Source: Methylocystis echinoides (GTDB lineage: Bacteria; Pseudomonadota; Alphaproteobacteria; Rhizobiales; Beijerinckiaceae). From it: a stretch of DNA of 64,000 nucleotides. The notes below the pieces were generated by a model. The model saw only the letters and a list, made by a program, of their open reading frames with translations, had not been told where the DNA came from and did no database searches. The stretch is taken from positions 186,001 to 250,000 of the forward strand of contig NZ_CP156084.1 of the NCBI RefSeq assembly GCF_040687965.1, in the 5' to 3' direction. A program made the position numbers and the translations under genes. Of the stretch, positions 1 to 7,424 are shown in pieces (the first letter of the stretch is position 1; every line of letters begins with the position of its first letter).

Positions 1-20
1 AACCTGAGCGTCACGCCAAC

Positions 21-115
21 AACCTGAGCGTAGCATTGGCAGCGGCGCCGAAACGAGCCATCTTGAGCTTGTCTGTAAACGGTCGCTTAACTCGGCCTGG
101 ATCGGAGAGCGAGAG
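21..115 (+). repeat. Leader repeat, copy 1 of 3
   Basis: This 95-base leader ends directly at the start codon of the first array gene. Near-copies lie at 834-928 and 2441-2536. Three blocks are conserved: an AACCTGAGCG block at the left end, CATCTTGAGCTTGTCTGTAA in the middle, and GGATCGGAGAGCGAGAG before the ATG, which contains the ribosome binding site. A further AACCTGAGCG occurs at 1-10, so the repeat may extend left of the window. A promoter or RNA element is inferred from conservation while the bases between the blocks vary. Confidence 0.7.
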
Positions 116-679
116 ATGTCAAAAAACAAGTTCCTGCCCGTCAGCGTCGCCACTGTGGCCGCACTCTTGCTGGCTGCGCCTGCCTCGGCCAAATGCACGC
201 AACCGAGCGGGAGATATTTCGGAGGGGGCGCGGGTCCAGCGTTTTCTAAGGCAGGCGCATTGCTGGGTAATCAGGTAGAAAACTGGGATCTGACTTTCCC
301 CACCAGGACGGTCGACGGCACATTGTCAGTAGACGTTCGGACGCCTCCTCAGCCCGGCGTAGCTACGTCACTTTTCGGAACCTATTCCTTTACTGACAGG
401 CCCCAGATCGGGGCCAAAATAACCTGGGATCCGGCGGGCTGTAAGGGTTCGATTTGGGTCGACGCAAACGTCAACATCACGTGGTACGGCGAGAATAAAA
501 CAAAAACGTTCCAGACGTATGTGCGCCAACCTCAAAAATACAATTACAGGAGCTCGAATCGCGGCGACGTCGTGATACTGACGATGGACCCGGATAGCGT
601 CGCCGCTCAGTTCCCAGCCGGCCTTGCGTCGCCTCCCCCCTACATTCCGGGCTACAGCATCCGGCTCGAGCAGGAGTAA
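116..679 (+). CDS. Small secreted protein, tandem family unit 1 (type A)
   Basis: This 187-residue protein begins with a typical Sec signal peptide: basic start, hydrophobic core and cleavage after ASA near residue 25. The mature part has a cysteine just after the cleavage site and a second in a WDPAGCKG motif, plausibly a disulfide pair. Shared family motifs are YFGGGAGP, VRTPPQPGV, a TW-type segment, and a C-terminal PGYSIRLEQE. It heads an array of related genes and shares the MSKNK start and the 95-base leader with the second and fourth units. I do not recognise the family and assign no function; an extracytoplasmic beta-rich domain is inferred from the many short conserved blocks. Confidence 0.8.
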   Translation: MSKNKFLPVSVATVAALLLAAPASAKCTQPSGRYFGGGAGPAFSKAGALLGNQVENWDLTFPTRTVDGTLSVDVRTPPQPGVATSLFGTYSFTDRPQIGAKITWDPAGCKGSIWVDANVNITWYGENKTKTFQTYVRQPQKYNYRSSNRGDVVILTMDPDSVAAQFPAGLASPPPYIPGYSIRLEQE

Positions 680-833
680 ATGACGCAGCGGCGTCCCATG
701 CGTGGGGCGCTGCTTGATTACGCGCGGAGACGGGGGGCCACAGTAGCGCCCGCGCGCCTAAACGCGTGTTGAACCTGCGCAGCAAATACGCCTCTCGCGC
801 CTATCCCGTTCGCGAGCTTCCGCTCGACGCTGC

Positions 834-928
834 AACCTGAGCGCAGCATTGGCGCGAACGTGAGAATCGCGCATCTTGAGCTTGTCTGTAAGCCGTCGCT
901 CAACTCGGCCGGGATCGGAGAGCGTGAG
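834..928 (+). repeat. Leader repeat, copy 2 of 3
   Basis: This is a near-copy of the leader at 21-115, again ending at the start codon of a type A array gene. The first block, the central CATCTTGAGCTTGTCTGTAA block and the ribosome-binding block are kept, while bases between them differ. Before it, at 685-713, there is an imperfect hairpin that may end the transcript of unit 1. Confidence 0.7.
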
Positions 929-1513
929 ATGTCAAAAAATAAGTTCCTACACTTCAGCGTTACGACTGCCTTCGCGCTCCTGCTGGCTTCCCCGGCCTTG
1001 GCGAATTGCCCGCAGCCGACTGGCGTCTATGTCGGCGGCGGCGGGGGACAGGTTACTTTACCGGGGAGCGTGCCGGCCGGAGGCCAGGTCGAGTCGTGGT
1101 ATTTGCAGCTCCCAACAAAAACAGTCGTAGGGCGGATGAGGCTCCAAGTGCAGACGCCGCCCCAGCCGGGGGTCCCGACATCCGCGTTCGGATTCTATTC
1201 CGTCAACGATTTGGTGATCCTGCCAGTCGGGTCCGTCGGCGCCTATCCCATCACTTGGGACGCTGACCTCTGCGCGGGCACTCTGACCATAAATTTCAAC
1301 CCCGTTGTCACCTGGGTTGATCAGAGCGGGAACAAGAAGACGCAATCGTATTTAGGGGGAGCGGACAAAGTATACAATATCACGATCGCAGATAACGGCT
1401 CTACTTTGGTGTTGGCCTTGGATCCGTCCAGCCTCGCCAGTCAATTCCAACCCACCGCCTTGGCCTTTCCCGCCTTCGTCCCCGGCTACAACATCCGGCT
1501 CCAAAAGCAATAA
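929..1513 (+). CDS. Small secreted protein, tandem family unit 2 (type A)
   Basis: This 194-residue protein starts at the ATG that follows GGAGAGCGTGAG; an earlier in-frame ATG at 860 lies inside the leader repeat and is rejected because the three leader copies align only up to 929. It has a signal peptide ending in ALA, a cysteine two residues later, and a second cysteine in DADLCAGTL. Family motifs are YVGGGGG, VQTPPQPGVPTSAFGFY, VTWVDQSGN and PGYNIRLQKQ. It resembles the first half of the fused gene at 2537-3628 most closely, including the YLQLPTK segment. Function is unknown; export to the periplasm or cell surface is inferred from the signal peptide. Confidence 0.8.
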   Translation: MSKNKFLHFSVTTAFALLLASPALANCPQPTGVYVGGGGGQVTLPGSVPAGGQVESWYLQLPTKTVVGRMRLQVQTPPQPGVPTSAFGFYSVNDLVILPVGSVGAYPITWDADLCAGTLTINFNPVVTWVDQSGNKKTQSYLGGADKVYNITIADNGSTLVLALDPSSLASQFQPTALAFPAFVPGYNIRLQKQ

Positions 1514-1589
1514 AGCTTCTCTCGCGACGTCATCGAAATGAACATTCGCAAATAGCAGGGAAAGCGAGCTTATGCTCGGGGAGTTTGAC

Positions 1590-2171
1590 ATGCCCAAATA
1601 CGAAGTTCTTCTCGTCAATATCATCACTCTTGTCGCACTCTCGCTGGCGTCCCCGGCCCTGGCCGGATGCGCCCAGCCGATCGGCGTGTTTGTCGGCGGC
1701 GGTGCAGGGCCGGTTTATGCGAAAGGGGGCGCGCCGCTCGGAAGCCAGGCTGAAACCTGGAGAATACGTCTCTATAACGAGCCGCAGCGCGGTCCAAAGA
1801 GTGCGGTGGGCTCCGGTATAATACTCGTTCAGACGCCGCCCCAGCCCGGCGTCCAAACGTCCGCATTCGGCTATTACGAACGTAATAACGCGACTAGAAA
1901 ATTTCGTTTGACTTGGAATGAGGACGAATGCACGGGCACTCTCTCTTTTGACGTTGAACCCTTCCAAGCCACCTGGATCGATCAAAAAGGCAATGCGACG
2001 ACGCAGACTTACGTCAGGGCGGACAGAAAATATAACTATATGGCTGCGGCCGGCGGCTCTGTTTTGATCGCGACCTTGGACCCAACCATCCTTGCCGAGG
2101 GGTTCCGGCCCGATCCGTACGCCTTTTCGGCCTACGTCCCGGCCTACAGCATCCGACTCGAGAAGCAATAA
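1590..2171 (+). CDS. Small secreted protein, tandem family unit 3 (type B)
   Basis: This 193-residue protein is the first type B member, with an MPKYE start like units 5 and 6 (MRKYN, MPNYN). The start at 1590 is preferred over 1572 because it follows GGGGAG at good spacing and matches its paralogues. The signal peptide ends in PALAGC; this fits a lipobox, but the residue before the cysteine is K, N or R in the paralogues, so normal signal peptidase cleavage is more likely. Motifs are FVGGGAGPVY, VQTPPQPGVQTSAFGYY, WNEDECTGTLSF, TWIDQKGN and PAYSIRLEKQ. It lacks the long type A leader and probably shares a transcript with unit 2. Function is unknown. Confidence 0.8.
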   Translation: MPKYEVLLVNIITLVALSLASPALAGCAQPIGVFVGGGAGPVYAKGGAPLGSQAETWRIRLYNEPQRGPKSAVGSGIILVQTPPQPGVQTSAFGYYERNNATRKFRLTWNEDECTGTLSFDVEPFQATWIDQKGNATTQTYVRADRKYNYMAAAGGSVLIATLDPTILAEGFRPDPYAFSAYVPAYSIRLEKQ

Positions 2172-2440
2172 GCTGTAACGACGACTCGTCAGGCCGCGAT
2201 GATGCGTTGCCTGCAGGCGCCTCGTCCAGGAGCCGCAAAGACGGCCGTAGTGACGAAGCACGACATCATGCCTTCGCTGATGTCGTGCGCGCCGCGCGGC
2301 GCGAAGGCGCGATAAGGCGGCCTCGCGCTTTGCTCGATGCTTGCGACCGAAAGACGCTTCTTCTATCTCTCTCGCCGCCTTTGCAGGATGACCCTTTACG
2401 ACGCTTCGTCGCGCGCGACTCAACCCGAGCTCTTTCGCGC
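2172..2440. other. Intergenic segment with a perfect hairpin
   Basis: No gene is supported here. At 2258-2288 there is a perfect 11-base-pair inverted repeat (GCACGACATCA and its complement) around a 9-base loop. It is not followed by a T run, so it may be a Rho-assisted terminator or a mobile palindrome. The leader of the next array gene begins at 2441. Confidence 0.5.
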
Positions 2441-2536
2441 AACCTGAGCGCAACATTGGCAATTGCGCCAAAATGAGACATCTTGAGCTTGTCTGTAAAC
2501 GGCCGCCTGACCGGCTGGGATCGGAGAGCGAGAGAG
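2441..2536 (+). repeat. Leader repeat, copy 3 of 3
   Basis: This third copy of the leader differs by one base in length from the other two and ends at the start codon of the fused array gene. The central CATCTTGAGCTTGTCTGTAA block is identical to that of copies 1 and 2, whereas the sequence before it is diverged. Confidence 0.7.
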
Positions 2537-3628
2537 ATGTCACAAAACAAAATAGCGCCCGTCAGCGTCGCTGCCGCCGTCGCACTCCTATTGGCCTCTC
2601 CGGCCCTGGCGAAATGCGCGCAGCCGACTGGCGTCTATGTCGGCGGCGGCGCGGGGCCTGTCACATTAGCAGGGAGCGCGCCGGTCGGAGGCCAGGTCGA
2701 GAGTTGGTATTTGCAGCTACCAACAAAGAAAGTGGCGGGGCGTTTGACGCTCGAAGTTCAGAGCCCGCCCCAGCCCGGCGACCAGACCTCCGCTTTCGGA
2801 TTCTATGCGGCCAAGGATTTGGCGATTCTACCGGAAGGGACGGCCGCAGCAGCCGGCGGCTTTCCCATCGTCTGGGATGAAGACAATTGCAAAGGCCTTC
2901 TCACCCTGAATTTCAATCCCCTTGTCACGTGGGTTGATCAAAGTGGCGACGAAGGAAAACGCCTGCATAGACAGCCGGAAACGAGCTTGCGCCCCGGGGA
3001 GCGAGAGATGAGAAAATACAACCTTCTAACGATTCATACCGCCACGATCGTCGCTCTCTTGCTGAATTCCCCGGCCTTGGCCCGATGCGCCAAGCCGACC
3101 GGCCGGTTTGTCGGCGGCGGCGCAGGTCCGGTTTATTCGAAAGGGGGCGCGGCGCTCGGAACCCAGACTGAAACCTGGGACGCCTTCATCGCGAAAACGG
3201 AGCCGGCGGCTGGCCCAAAAGGGCAAGGGAAGCTGGCGTCGAGCGTTGACATAGACGTTCGGACGCCGCCCCAGCCCGGCGTCCCAACATCCGTTTTTGG
3301 ATATTATCACTTGAGCATGCAGTATCCAGATGGCTCTGTGAGCTGGGACGAGGACGCCTGCAGGGGCGCGCTCTCATTTCGCTTGACGAATGACGTATAC
3401 ATAACCCCCACGTGGGTCGACCAAAAAGGCGACAAAACAGGCGGTTCTTCGTTAAGCGACACGCCGCTCCATTTGCCGAAGATCAGATACAACCTGACGG
3501 CCGCAGCCGGCGGCTCTGTTTTGATCGCGACCTTGGACCCAACGAACCTCGCCGAACGATTCCTGCCCCGTGACGACGCCTTTCCAGCCTACGTCCCGGC
3601 CTACAGCATACGGCTCGAGAAGCAATAG
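2537..3628 (+). CDS. Fused secreted protein, tandem family units 4 (truncated) and 5
   Basis: This 363-residue frame holds two family domains. Residues 1-140 are a type A unit (signal peptide, YVGGGAGPV, SPPQPGDQTSAFGFY, VTWVDQSG) that stops short of the usual C-terminal third. A short stretch follows that matches the untranslated leader of type B genes, then a complete type B unit from residue 176, including its own signal peptide and an internal ATG at 3008 preceded by GGGGAGCGAGAG. A deletion from within unit 4 to just before unit 5 explains this. The frame is open throughout, so a fusion protein is possible, but unit 5 could also be made alone from 3008-3628. Alternatively unit 4 is simply a decaying pseudogene. 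Confidence 0.75.
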   Translation: MSQNKIAPVSVAAAVALLLASPALAKCAQPTGVYVGGGAGPVTLAGSAPVGGQVESWYLQLPTKKVAGRLTLEVQSPPQPGDQTSAFGFYAAKDLAILPEGTAAAAGGFPIVWDEDNCKGLLTLNFNPLVTWVDQSGDEGKRLHRQPETSLRPGEREMRKYNLLTIHTATIVALLLNSPALARCAKPTGRFVGGGAGPVYSKGGAALGTQTETWDAFIAKTEPAAGPKGQGKLASSVDIDVRTPPQPGVPTSVFGYYHLSMQYPDGSVSWDEDACRGALSFRLTNDVYITPTWVDQKGDKTGGSSLSDTPLHLPKIRYNLTAAAGGSVLIATLDPTNLAERFLPRDDAFPAYVPAYSIRLEKQ

Positions 3629-3701
3629 AGCAGGTCCAGGGACAACCTCCAATACATTTGCGTAAACAGAGCCGGGAACGGCTTACGCTCGGGAGCGAGA
3701 G

Positions 3702-4289
3702 ATGCCTAACTACAACGCTATGCCTATCTGCATCGCCACTGTCTTCGCAGTCTCGCTGGTTTCCCCGGCCGTGGCTCGCTGCGCCAGGCCGAACGGCTCG
3801 TTTGTCGGCGGCGGCGCAGGGCCGGTTTACGCCCCAGGGGGCGCGCTGCTTGGGAACCAGTCTGAAACCTGGAAAGGGTTCATCCCCATGAAAGATCCGA
3901 CGAACTACGCAAAAGGCGGAGGAGGGAATTTCCGTATAGTCGTGCGCACGCCGCCACAGCCCGGCGTCCCGACGTCCGCTTTCGGCGACTATGGTTATTA
4001 CATCGACTATCCAACGTATTCCTTGACGTGGGACGAGGACGCCTGCAGGGGCACACTCTCCCTTCCTTTCAAGAGCGGAATTAATGCTAGGTGGTTTGAT
4101 CAAAATGGCAATCAGACGGAGCAAGAGTATCCGGGACCGCGGCCAATATACAATCTTACAGTAGCGGCCAACGGCTCTGTTTTGATCGCGACCTTGGACC
4201 CAACGAACCTTTCCACGCGGTACCCGTCCGATCCGCGCGCCCTTCCGGCCTACGTCCCGGCCTACAGAATCCGGCTCGAGAAGCAATGA
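3702..4289 (+). CDS. Small secreted protein, tandem family unit 6 (type B)
   Basis: The last array member has 195 residues and a signal peptide ending in AVA, with cysteines just after cleavage and in WDEDACRGTLS. It carries FVGGGAGPVYAPGGA, VRTPPQPGVPTSAFG, a WFDQNGN variant of the WVDQKGN motif, SVLIATLDPTNL and PAYRIRLEKQ. The start is fixed by CGGGAGCGAGAG directly upstream. It is close to unit 5 over most of its length, which suggests recent duplication. Function is unknown. The gene converges on der, with a hairpin between them. Confidence 0.8.
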   Translation: MPNYNAMPICIATVFAVSLVSPAVARCARPNGSFVGGGAGPVYAPGGALLGNQSETWKGFIPMKDPTNYAKGGGGNFRIVVRTPPQPGVPTSAFGDYGYYIDYPTYSLTWDEDACRGTLSLPFKSGINARWFDQNGNQTEQEYPGPRPIYNLTVAANGSVLIATLDPTNLSTRYPSDPRALPAYVPAYRIRLEKQ

Positions 4290-4336
4290 GCTCTTCTGGA
4301 GCGCCTCATCAGGCCGGGATGCCGTTCGCCGCAGCC

Positions 4337-4377
4337 CCCTCGTCGCGGAGCCGCTGAGGCGGCTCTCAGAGCGAGGG
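4337..4377. terminator. Two-level hairpin between convergent genes
   Basis: A perfect 7-base-pair stem (GAGCCGC with loop TGAG, 4348-4365) sits inside an outer CCCTCG/CGAGGG stem. It lies between the stop codons of the converging array gene and der and could end transcripts from both sides, though it lacks a T run. Confidence 0.5.
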
Positions 4378-4394
4378 CGGTTATCGACGGATTT

Positions 4395-5798
4395 TCACCC
4401 CTTCCGCTTTTTCCCGGCATAGGGATTTTCACCGGCGCGCCGCGAAATGCGGATCGGCACGCCCGGGAGATCGAAGGTCTTGCGCAGGCCGTTGATGAGG
4501 AAGCGCTCGTAACTCGTCGGCAATTCCTCGAGCTGGTTGCCGAACAGCACGAAATGCGGCGGGCGCGATTTCGCCTGAGTCATGTAGCGGATCTTGATGC
4601 GCCGGCCCGAGACGGCCGGCGGCGGCGTCTCTTCGACGGCCTGCAACAGCCAGCGGTTCAGCCGCGCGGTGGCGATGCGCCGGTTCCACACTTCATGGAC
4701 GGAGACGATCGCCTCCATGAGCCTGTCGAGCCCCTGCCCCGTCGCGCCCGAGACCGGCACGACCGGACAGCCGCGCACCTGCGGCAGCAGGCGCTCCGCG
4801 TCCTCGCGCAGCTTCGTAAGCGTCGCGCCCTTGTCTTCCACCAAGTCCCATTTGCCGAGCCCGATGACAAAGGCGCGTCCCTCGCGGGCGGCGAGATCGG
4901 CGATGGTCAGATCCTGCTTTTCGAAAGGGATGGTCGAGTCGATGAGCAGCACGACCACTTCCGAAAAGCGCACCGCGCGCAGCGCATCGGCGGCGGAGAG
5001 TTTTTCGAGCTTGTCGACGACCTTGGCGCGCTTGCGCAGGCCCGCCGTGTCGAAGAGCTTCATCTTGCGGTCGCGCCAGAGGAAGTCGACGCCGATCGAG
5101 TCTCGCGTGATGCCCGCTTCCGGCCCCGTGAGCAGCCGCTCCTCCCCGAGAATGCGGTTGATGAGGGTGGATTTGCCGGCGTTGGGCCGCCCCACCACCG
5201 TGATGCGCAAGGGCTTGGTGACGTCGAGGTCGCTGCCGTCCTCTTCGTCGTCGTAGAGGTTCTCCTCCTGGGTCTCGTCTTCCTCGGCGGGCTCTGCGGT
5301 CTGTTCGGGAAGCGCCTCGCGGAGCGCGTCATAGAGCGCGCCGGCGCCTTCGCCATGTTCGGCGGAAAAGGGCACGGGATCGCCGAGGCCGAGCGAGAAG
5401 CTCTCCAGCACGCCGGATTCCCCCGCCTTCCCTTCCGCCTTGTTGGCGAGGAGAATCACCGGCTTCCCCGCGCGGCGCACGAGGTCGGCGAAATATTTGT
5501 CCTCCGGCGTCACCCCGGCGCGCGCGTCGATGACGAAGAGAATGGCGTCGGCTGCGAGAATGGCGCTCTCGGTCTGGGCGCGCATGCGCCCCTCGAGCGT
5601 CGCGCGCGCCCCCTCCTCGAGCCCCGCCGTATCGATGATCGTAAAGCGCAAATCCGCGAGCTTCGCCTCGCCCTCGCGGCGGTCGCGGGTCACGCCCGGC
5701 CTGTCGTCGACCAGCGCCAGCTTCTTGCCGGTCAGCCGGTTGAACAGCGTCGACTTGCCGACGTTGGGCCGGCCGATGATGGCGAGCGAGAAAGACAT
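4395..5798 (-). CDS. der: Ribosome biogenesis GTPase Der (EngA)
   Basis: This 467-residue protein has the double GTPase layout unique to Der: a first G domain with GRPNVGKST at residues 9-17, DTAGL and NKAEG, an acidic linker, a second G domain with GRPNAGKST near residue 205 and [10 protein letters not shown], and a C-terminal KH-like domain. Der acts in 50S subunit assembly. In the second G4 motif the expected NKWD reads GKWD: residue 315 is glycine, codon 4854-4856, two base changes from asparagine. In many proteobacteria der follows yfgM and bamB; here a YfgM-like gene lies upstream on the same strand, but the space between holds only repeats. Confidence 0.95.
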   Translation of the reverse strand: MSFSLAIIGRPNVGKSTLFNRLTGKKLALVDDRPGVTRDRREGEAKLADLRFTIIDTAGLEEGARATLEGRMRAQTESAILAADAILFVIDARAGVTPEDKYFADLVRRAGKPVILLANKAEGKAGESGVLESFSLGLGDPVPFSAEHGEGAGALYDALREALPEQTAEPAEEDETQEENLYDDEEDGSDLDVTKPLRITVVGRPNAGKSTLINRILGEERLLTGPEAGITRDSIGVDFLWRDRKMKLFDTAGLRKRAKVVDKLEKLSAADALRAVRFSEVVVLLIDSTIPFEKQDLTIADLAAREGRAFVIGLGKWDLVEDKGATLTKLREDAERLLPQVRGCPVVPVSGATGQGLDRLMEAIVSVHEVWNRRIATARLNRWLLQAVEETPPPAVSGRRIKIRYMTQAKSRPPHFVLFGNQLEELPTSYERFLINGLRKTFDLPGVPIRISRRAGENPYAGKKRKG

Positions 5799-5828
5799 GG
5801 GCGAACCCTTGAACCTTTATAACGCGAA

Positions 5829-5851
5829 ACCCTCTCCGGGCAGGAGAGGGT
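5829..5851. repeat. Inverted repeat upstream of der
   Basis: This is a perfect 9-base-pair hairpin (ACCCTCTCC and its complement, 5-base loop) about 30 bases before the der start. It resembles the short palindromes scattered in alphaproteobacterial intergenic DNA. A regulatory role for der is possible but nothing else supports it. Confidence 0.45.
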
Positions 5852-5879
5852 CCCATGTCAACGACCAGTGCGGAGCACC

Positions 5880-5930
5880 GCCCCTCGTGCTTCGAGACGC
5901 CGCCTTCGGCGGCTCCTCAGCATGAGGGGC
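5880..5930 (+). repeat. 51-base dispersed palindromic element, copy 1
   Basis: The element has complementary ends (GCCCCTC and GAGGGGC) and a core hairpin CGCCGCCTTCGGCGGC. A second copy of equal length lies at 54006-54056 in the opposite orientation, differing at three positions by eye. This copy is not followed by a T run on either strand. Confidence 0.75.
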
Positions 5931-5955
5931 TGTCTATCGCCGCATCCTGCCTGAG

Positions 5956-6105
5956 GCCTCATCCTGAGCAGCGAGCAAAGCTCGCGTCGAAGCCTCATCC
6001 TGAGGAGCGAGCGAAGCTCGCGTCTCGAAGCCTCATCCTGAGGAGCGAGCGAAGCTCGCGTCTCGAAGCCTCATCCTGAGGAGCGAGCGAAGCTCGCGTC
6101 TCGAA
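5956..6105. repeat. Tandem array of four 36-38-base repeats
   Basis: Four head-to-tail units start at 5956, 5992, 6030 and 6068. The last three are identical 38-mers; the first is 36 bases with a few changes. Each begins GCCTCATCCTGAGGAGCGAG and contains GCGAAGCTCGC, which can fold on itself. There are no unique spacers, so it is not a CRISPR. It shares the CCTCATCCTGAGGAG style and the TCTCGAAG end with the 51-base element nearby, a common alphaproteobacterial intergenic palindrome type. Together these repeats fill the gap between the YfgM-like gene and der. Confidence 0.85.
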
Positions 6106-6118
6106 GGAGCCCCGCCTC

Positions 6119-6895
6119 TCACTTCGCAGGCGAAGCCTCGAGCGGGGCGCTGCCGGCGGGCATGGCCCCGCCCGACTCGGGCTCGATCACCGGGGTGACG
6201 TTGATCTTGCCGCCGTCGACCCCGCCGCCGGCCGCGGCCGGAGCGGGCTTGGGGCCGCGCTTGGCGTGCAGAAGCCCCTTATAGGCCGAGGCGCGCTGGC
6301 GCATGGATTGGGGCGCGTCCGCGTTGGCGAGCACCTGCTCGAAGACCCGTTCGGCCTCGTCGAAATCGTCGTTGAAGAGCGCGTCGAGGCCGTTCCATTC
6401 CTGCGCGGAGAAGCGGAACGGGCCGTCCGAGATCATCAGCGGCCCCAGCGCGCGCTCCAGCTTCTGCCGGTCGTCGCCTTCGAGCACGATCAAGGCGGCG
6501 CGCAGCAGCGCGATGTGCTGGGTCAGCTTGTCGACGTTGGGGTCTTCGCCGATGGCGTTGAGTTCGGCGAAAGCTTGCGTCTTATCCGGCCGCGCCTCGG
6601 CGGCGCGGATGCGGGCGAGCGCGGCATAGCCCTTGGGAGCGTCCTTGGCGAGCGCGTCGAAGGCGGCCGCCGCCTCGGCGTTCTTGCCCTCTTCGGCGAG
6701 CTGCACGGCGGCCACATAGCGGGCGTTCGCAGCCTCCGCGGCCTTCAGGCGCTTGTCCTGATAATAGCTCCAGGCGCCGGTCGCGGCGACGATGAGAAAG
6801 GCGACGACGAAAATCGGCGTCTGATAGCGCCGCCACAGTTCGGCGGCCTTGTCCCGGCGGACGTCCTCGTCGACCTCATGGAAAATGTCCGACAT
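6119..6895 (-). CDS. YfgM-like membrane-anchored tetratricopeptide protein
   Basis: This 258-residue protein has a short cytoplasmic N-terminus (MSDIFHEVDEDVRRDK), one membrane helix near residues 23-43, and a helical, alanine-rich TPR-like region out to about residue 210, followed by a Pro/Gly/Ala tail. This matches the YfgM/UPF0070 family, ancillary to the SecYEG translocon and periplasmic chaperone traffic. The ATG at 6895 is chosen because family members begin with this motif; the open frame to 7006 adds only a basic, unconserved extension. The gene is upstream of der on the same strand, as in other proteobacteria, but no bamB is present between them. Confidence 0.8.
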   Translation of the reverse strand: MSDIFHEVDEDVRRDKAAELWRRYQTPIFVVAFLIVAATGAWSYYQDKRLKAAEAANARYVAAVQLAEEGKNAEAAAAFDALAKDAPKGYAALARIRAAEARPDKTQAFAELNAIGEDPNVDKLTQHIALLRAALIVLEGDDRQKLERALGPLMISDGPFRFSAQEWNGLDALFNDDFDEAERVFEQVLANADAPQSMRQRASAYKGLLHAKRGPKPAPAAAGGGVDGGKINVTPVIEPESGGAMPAGSAPLEASPAK

Positions 6896-7045
6896 CTCTC
6901 GCGCGACCCTTGCGTTTCCTGACCCGTTGTTCTTGCCCCGGCGGGGAGCGTCGGGGTTAGCACAGGCGGGCCGGAAAGGCGAGCATGACGCGAGAGGAAG
7001 CGCCATTGCCCGACCCGCCGCTGAAAAGCTACAGTCCCGCCCGCC

Positions 7046-7396
7046 ATGCTCTATTACGTCGTCAAAGTCCTCCTCTCCGCCCTCGTCATCGTCGCCGTCT
7101 CGGAAATCGCCAAGCGCTCCACCGCCGTCGCGGCCTTCGTCGCCTCGCTGCCGCTCACCTCCCTGCTCGCCTTCGTCTGGCTCAGGATCGATGGCGCCGA
7201 GCCAAGCAGGATCGCCGAGCTCTCGGCGCAGATTTTCTGGCTGATCATCCCGTCGCTGGTGCTGTTCCCGACCCTGCCCCTGCTCGTCCGCTACGGATTC
7301 GGGTTCTGGACGAGCCTGGGGCTGTCCATGGCGGCGACGGCGGGCGCCTATCTGATGATGCTGCCGCTCCTGCGGCGCTTCGGCGTTGGAATTTGA
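7046..7396 (+). CDS. Small integral membrane protein, DUF3147-like
   Basis: This 116-residue protein is almost entirely hydrophobic, with four predicted membrane helices and short polar turns. The SLPLTSLLAFVWL segment and overall length fit the DUF3147 family of unknown function. The gene stands alone on the plus strand, divergent from the YfgM-like gene and convergent with the HELQH protein gene. No partner is evident. Confidence 0.65.
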   Translation: MLYYVVKVLLSALVIVAVSEIAKRSTAVAAFVASLPLTSLLAFVWLRIDGAEPSRIAELSAQIFWLIIPSLVLFPTLPLLVRYGFGFWTSLGLSMAATAGAYLMMLPLLRRFGVGI

Positions 7397-7424
7397 GGAA
7401 GAGGCTCGCCGCTCTTCCCTCCCT

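Noticed and set aside
1590-1690. Lipoprotein signal in array unit 3 (LAGC)
   Set aside because: The residue before the cysteine is K, N or R in the paralogues, so the lipobox is not a family feature.
5956-6105. CRISPR-like array
   Set aside because: Units are directly joined without spacers, and no cas genes are present.
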